DNA of 64,000 nt from Janthinobacterium sp. TB1-E2. GTDB taxonomy: Bacteria; Pseudomonadota; Gammaproteobacteria; Burkholderiales; Burkholderiaceae_D. Position numbers and translations under genes: made by a program. Of this stretch, positions 63,205 to 64,000 are shown piece after piece. Position 1 is the first letter of the stretch, and the number at the start of each line of letters is the position of its first letter. Under the pieces are notes generated by a model. That model ran no database searches, was not told the DNA's origin, and saw nothing but the letters and a program-made list of their open reading frames with translations. The DNA lies in contig NZ_CP142523.1 in NCBI RefSeq assembly GCF_036885605.1, forward strand, positions 6,014,001 to 6,078,000, in the 5' to 3' direction.

Positions 63205-64000
63205 ATGGCAGAGCAGTACAAGCATATCAAAATAACAAAAGAGAAGCTCGAAAATGATCGCCGTACAAGAGATTACAATATTCCGACATTTAAGCGGGGA
63301 GATCTTGCTGGCCATGGCCAGAAATTAAACCAGGCGCTAGGCAATGCGTTCGCTCAAGCCAAGAAACAGGTTTCCTCGGTGGAAGATAGATTCATTCTGA
63401 AGCTGGAATATACCGGCATGCTTGACATAAAAAATCTTATAAAACATGGTGTCGAGTTTATAAGTCAAGAAGGCAACAATATCTGTATTGTTTTTGCAAA
63501 TGAAGCTGGACTAGCTAAGTTCTCAGATCACCTATCGCGTCTTGGCAAAAATGATGCCAATATTACATACAAACAAATTCTAACTGCCCTAGAGAATGTA
63601 GATAATTGGACAAGATCTGACCGCGAAAGCTGGGCTGTAAAATTTTATGGCCTGCCAAAAAATGATACTTTCCGTCTCGATATTGAGTTATGGCCAGTAC
63701 AGTCAAGCCGTCATCCGCTCAGGCAAAAACTCATCCAAGATTTCACAGCTTGGCTAAGGGCAAATCATATTCGACAAATTGATCAAGTCAGTCTAGACAG
63801 TTTAATAATGTATCGTGTAGAGGTAACACTGGCGCAGGCTGACCTGTTACTTGAGCATACTGACATACGCTACGTCGATTTGCTGCCAAAATCAGGGATC
63901 AATTATTCGCAGATGAACTTTGACATAGCCAAACTTCCAGGCGAAATTTCAGCACCGGCAGAAAATAGTGCAAGAGTTTGTATTTTGGATAGTGGTATCA
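63205..64000 (+). CDS. S8 (subtilisin) family peptidase, N-terminal part (cut by window end)
   Basis: About 265 residues are visible. There is no signal peptide (it begins MAEQYKHIKITKEKLENDRR), so it acts in the cytoplasm. The first ~250 residues are a non-catalytic N-terminal region. The peptidase domain begins at ARVCILDSGI, whose Asp262 would be the catalytic Asp of the Asp/His/Ser triad; His and Ser lie outside the window. GAGGAG lies 8 bp before the ATG at 63205. Together with the AAA+ gene it is a two-gene module recurring in defence-type islands. Confidence 0.8.
   Translation, partial: MAEQYKHIKITKEKLENDRRTRDYNIPTFKRGDLAGHGQKLNQALGNAFAQAKKQVSSVEDRFILKLEYTGMLDIKNLIKHGVEFISQEGNNICIVFANEAGLAKFSDHLSRLGKNDANITYKQILTALENVDNWTRSDRESWAVKFYGLPKNDTFRLDIELWPVQSSRHPLRQKLIQDFTAWLRANHIRQIDQVSLDSLIMYRVEVTLAQADLLLEHTDIRYVDLLPKSGINYSQMNFDIAKLPGEISAPAENSARVCILDSGI

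Overview
The window looks like a chromosomal segment of a GC-rich betaproteobacterium, most likely Oxalobacteraceae close to Janthinobacterium. The basis is protein resemblance (PBP1A, ArgP-like LysR, GrpE/DnaK/DnaJ, hemH, recN, nadK, the PCMT/rhodanese/TolC order), codon use and a sigma32-type promoter; I ran no database search.

Layout. 1-22.4 kb is core chromosome: the start of mrcA, an ArgP-like regulator, a sulfonate-type ABC transporter with a TauD-like dioxygenase, a beta carbonic anhydrase, the grpE-dnaK-dnaJ heat-shock cluster behind a near-consensus sigma32 promoter, hemH, a nadK-recN operon behind a LexA-box-like palindrome, several metabolic and detoxification genes, a PCMT-rhodanese-TolC operon and a tetR gene.

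22,476-49,455 is a complete 26,980-bp Tn7-like transposon. Both ends are delimited directly by the sequence: a perfect 25-bp terminal inverted repeat starting TGTTACGTCGG, flanked on both sides by the 5-bp duplication AGGCA. The transposition module lies at the low-coordinate end: an XRE regulator, tnsA, tnsB, tnsC and a 992-residue protein that joins a TnsD-like half and a second TniQ domain. The cargo has three parts. The first is a scrapyard of broken genes (IS21 istA pieces, flavin reductase, GMC oxidoreductase, MBL hydrolase) with an IS3-type and an IS66-type insertion sequence. The second is a three-gene phosphorelay: an HD-GYP response regulator, a 1340-residue hybrid histidine kinase with Hpt, and a REC-REC-kinase. 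The third is a run of unfamiliar AT-richer genes next to the far end that could be defence cargo. The element sits 10 bp upstream of the -35 box of tetR.

49.5-61.7 kb returns to core chromosome: a DUF2807-like lipoprotein, a YkgJ-type cysteine-cluster protein, a DeoR regulator with an MFS transporter, uppP, recQ, a LysR regulator, glutamate dehydrogenase, rfbD, galE and trmB.

At 61,735-61,782 only the 3' half of a tRNA-Gly(CCC) gene is present. This marks the edge of a second integrated island that runs off the window. Its first genes are an AAA+ ATPase and a subtilisin-type protease (truncated by the window end), a pair that suggests a defence or stress module.
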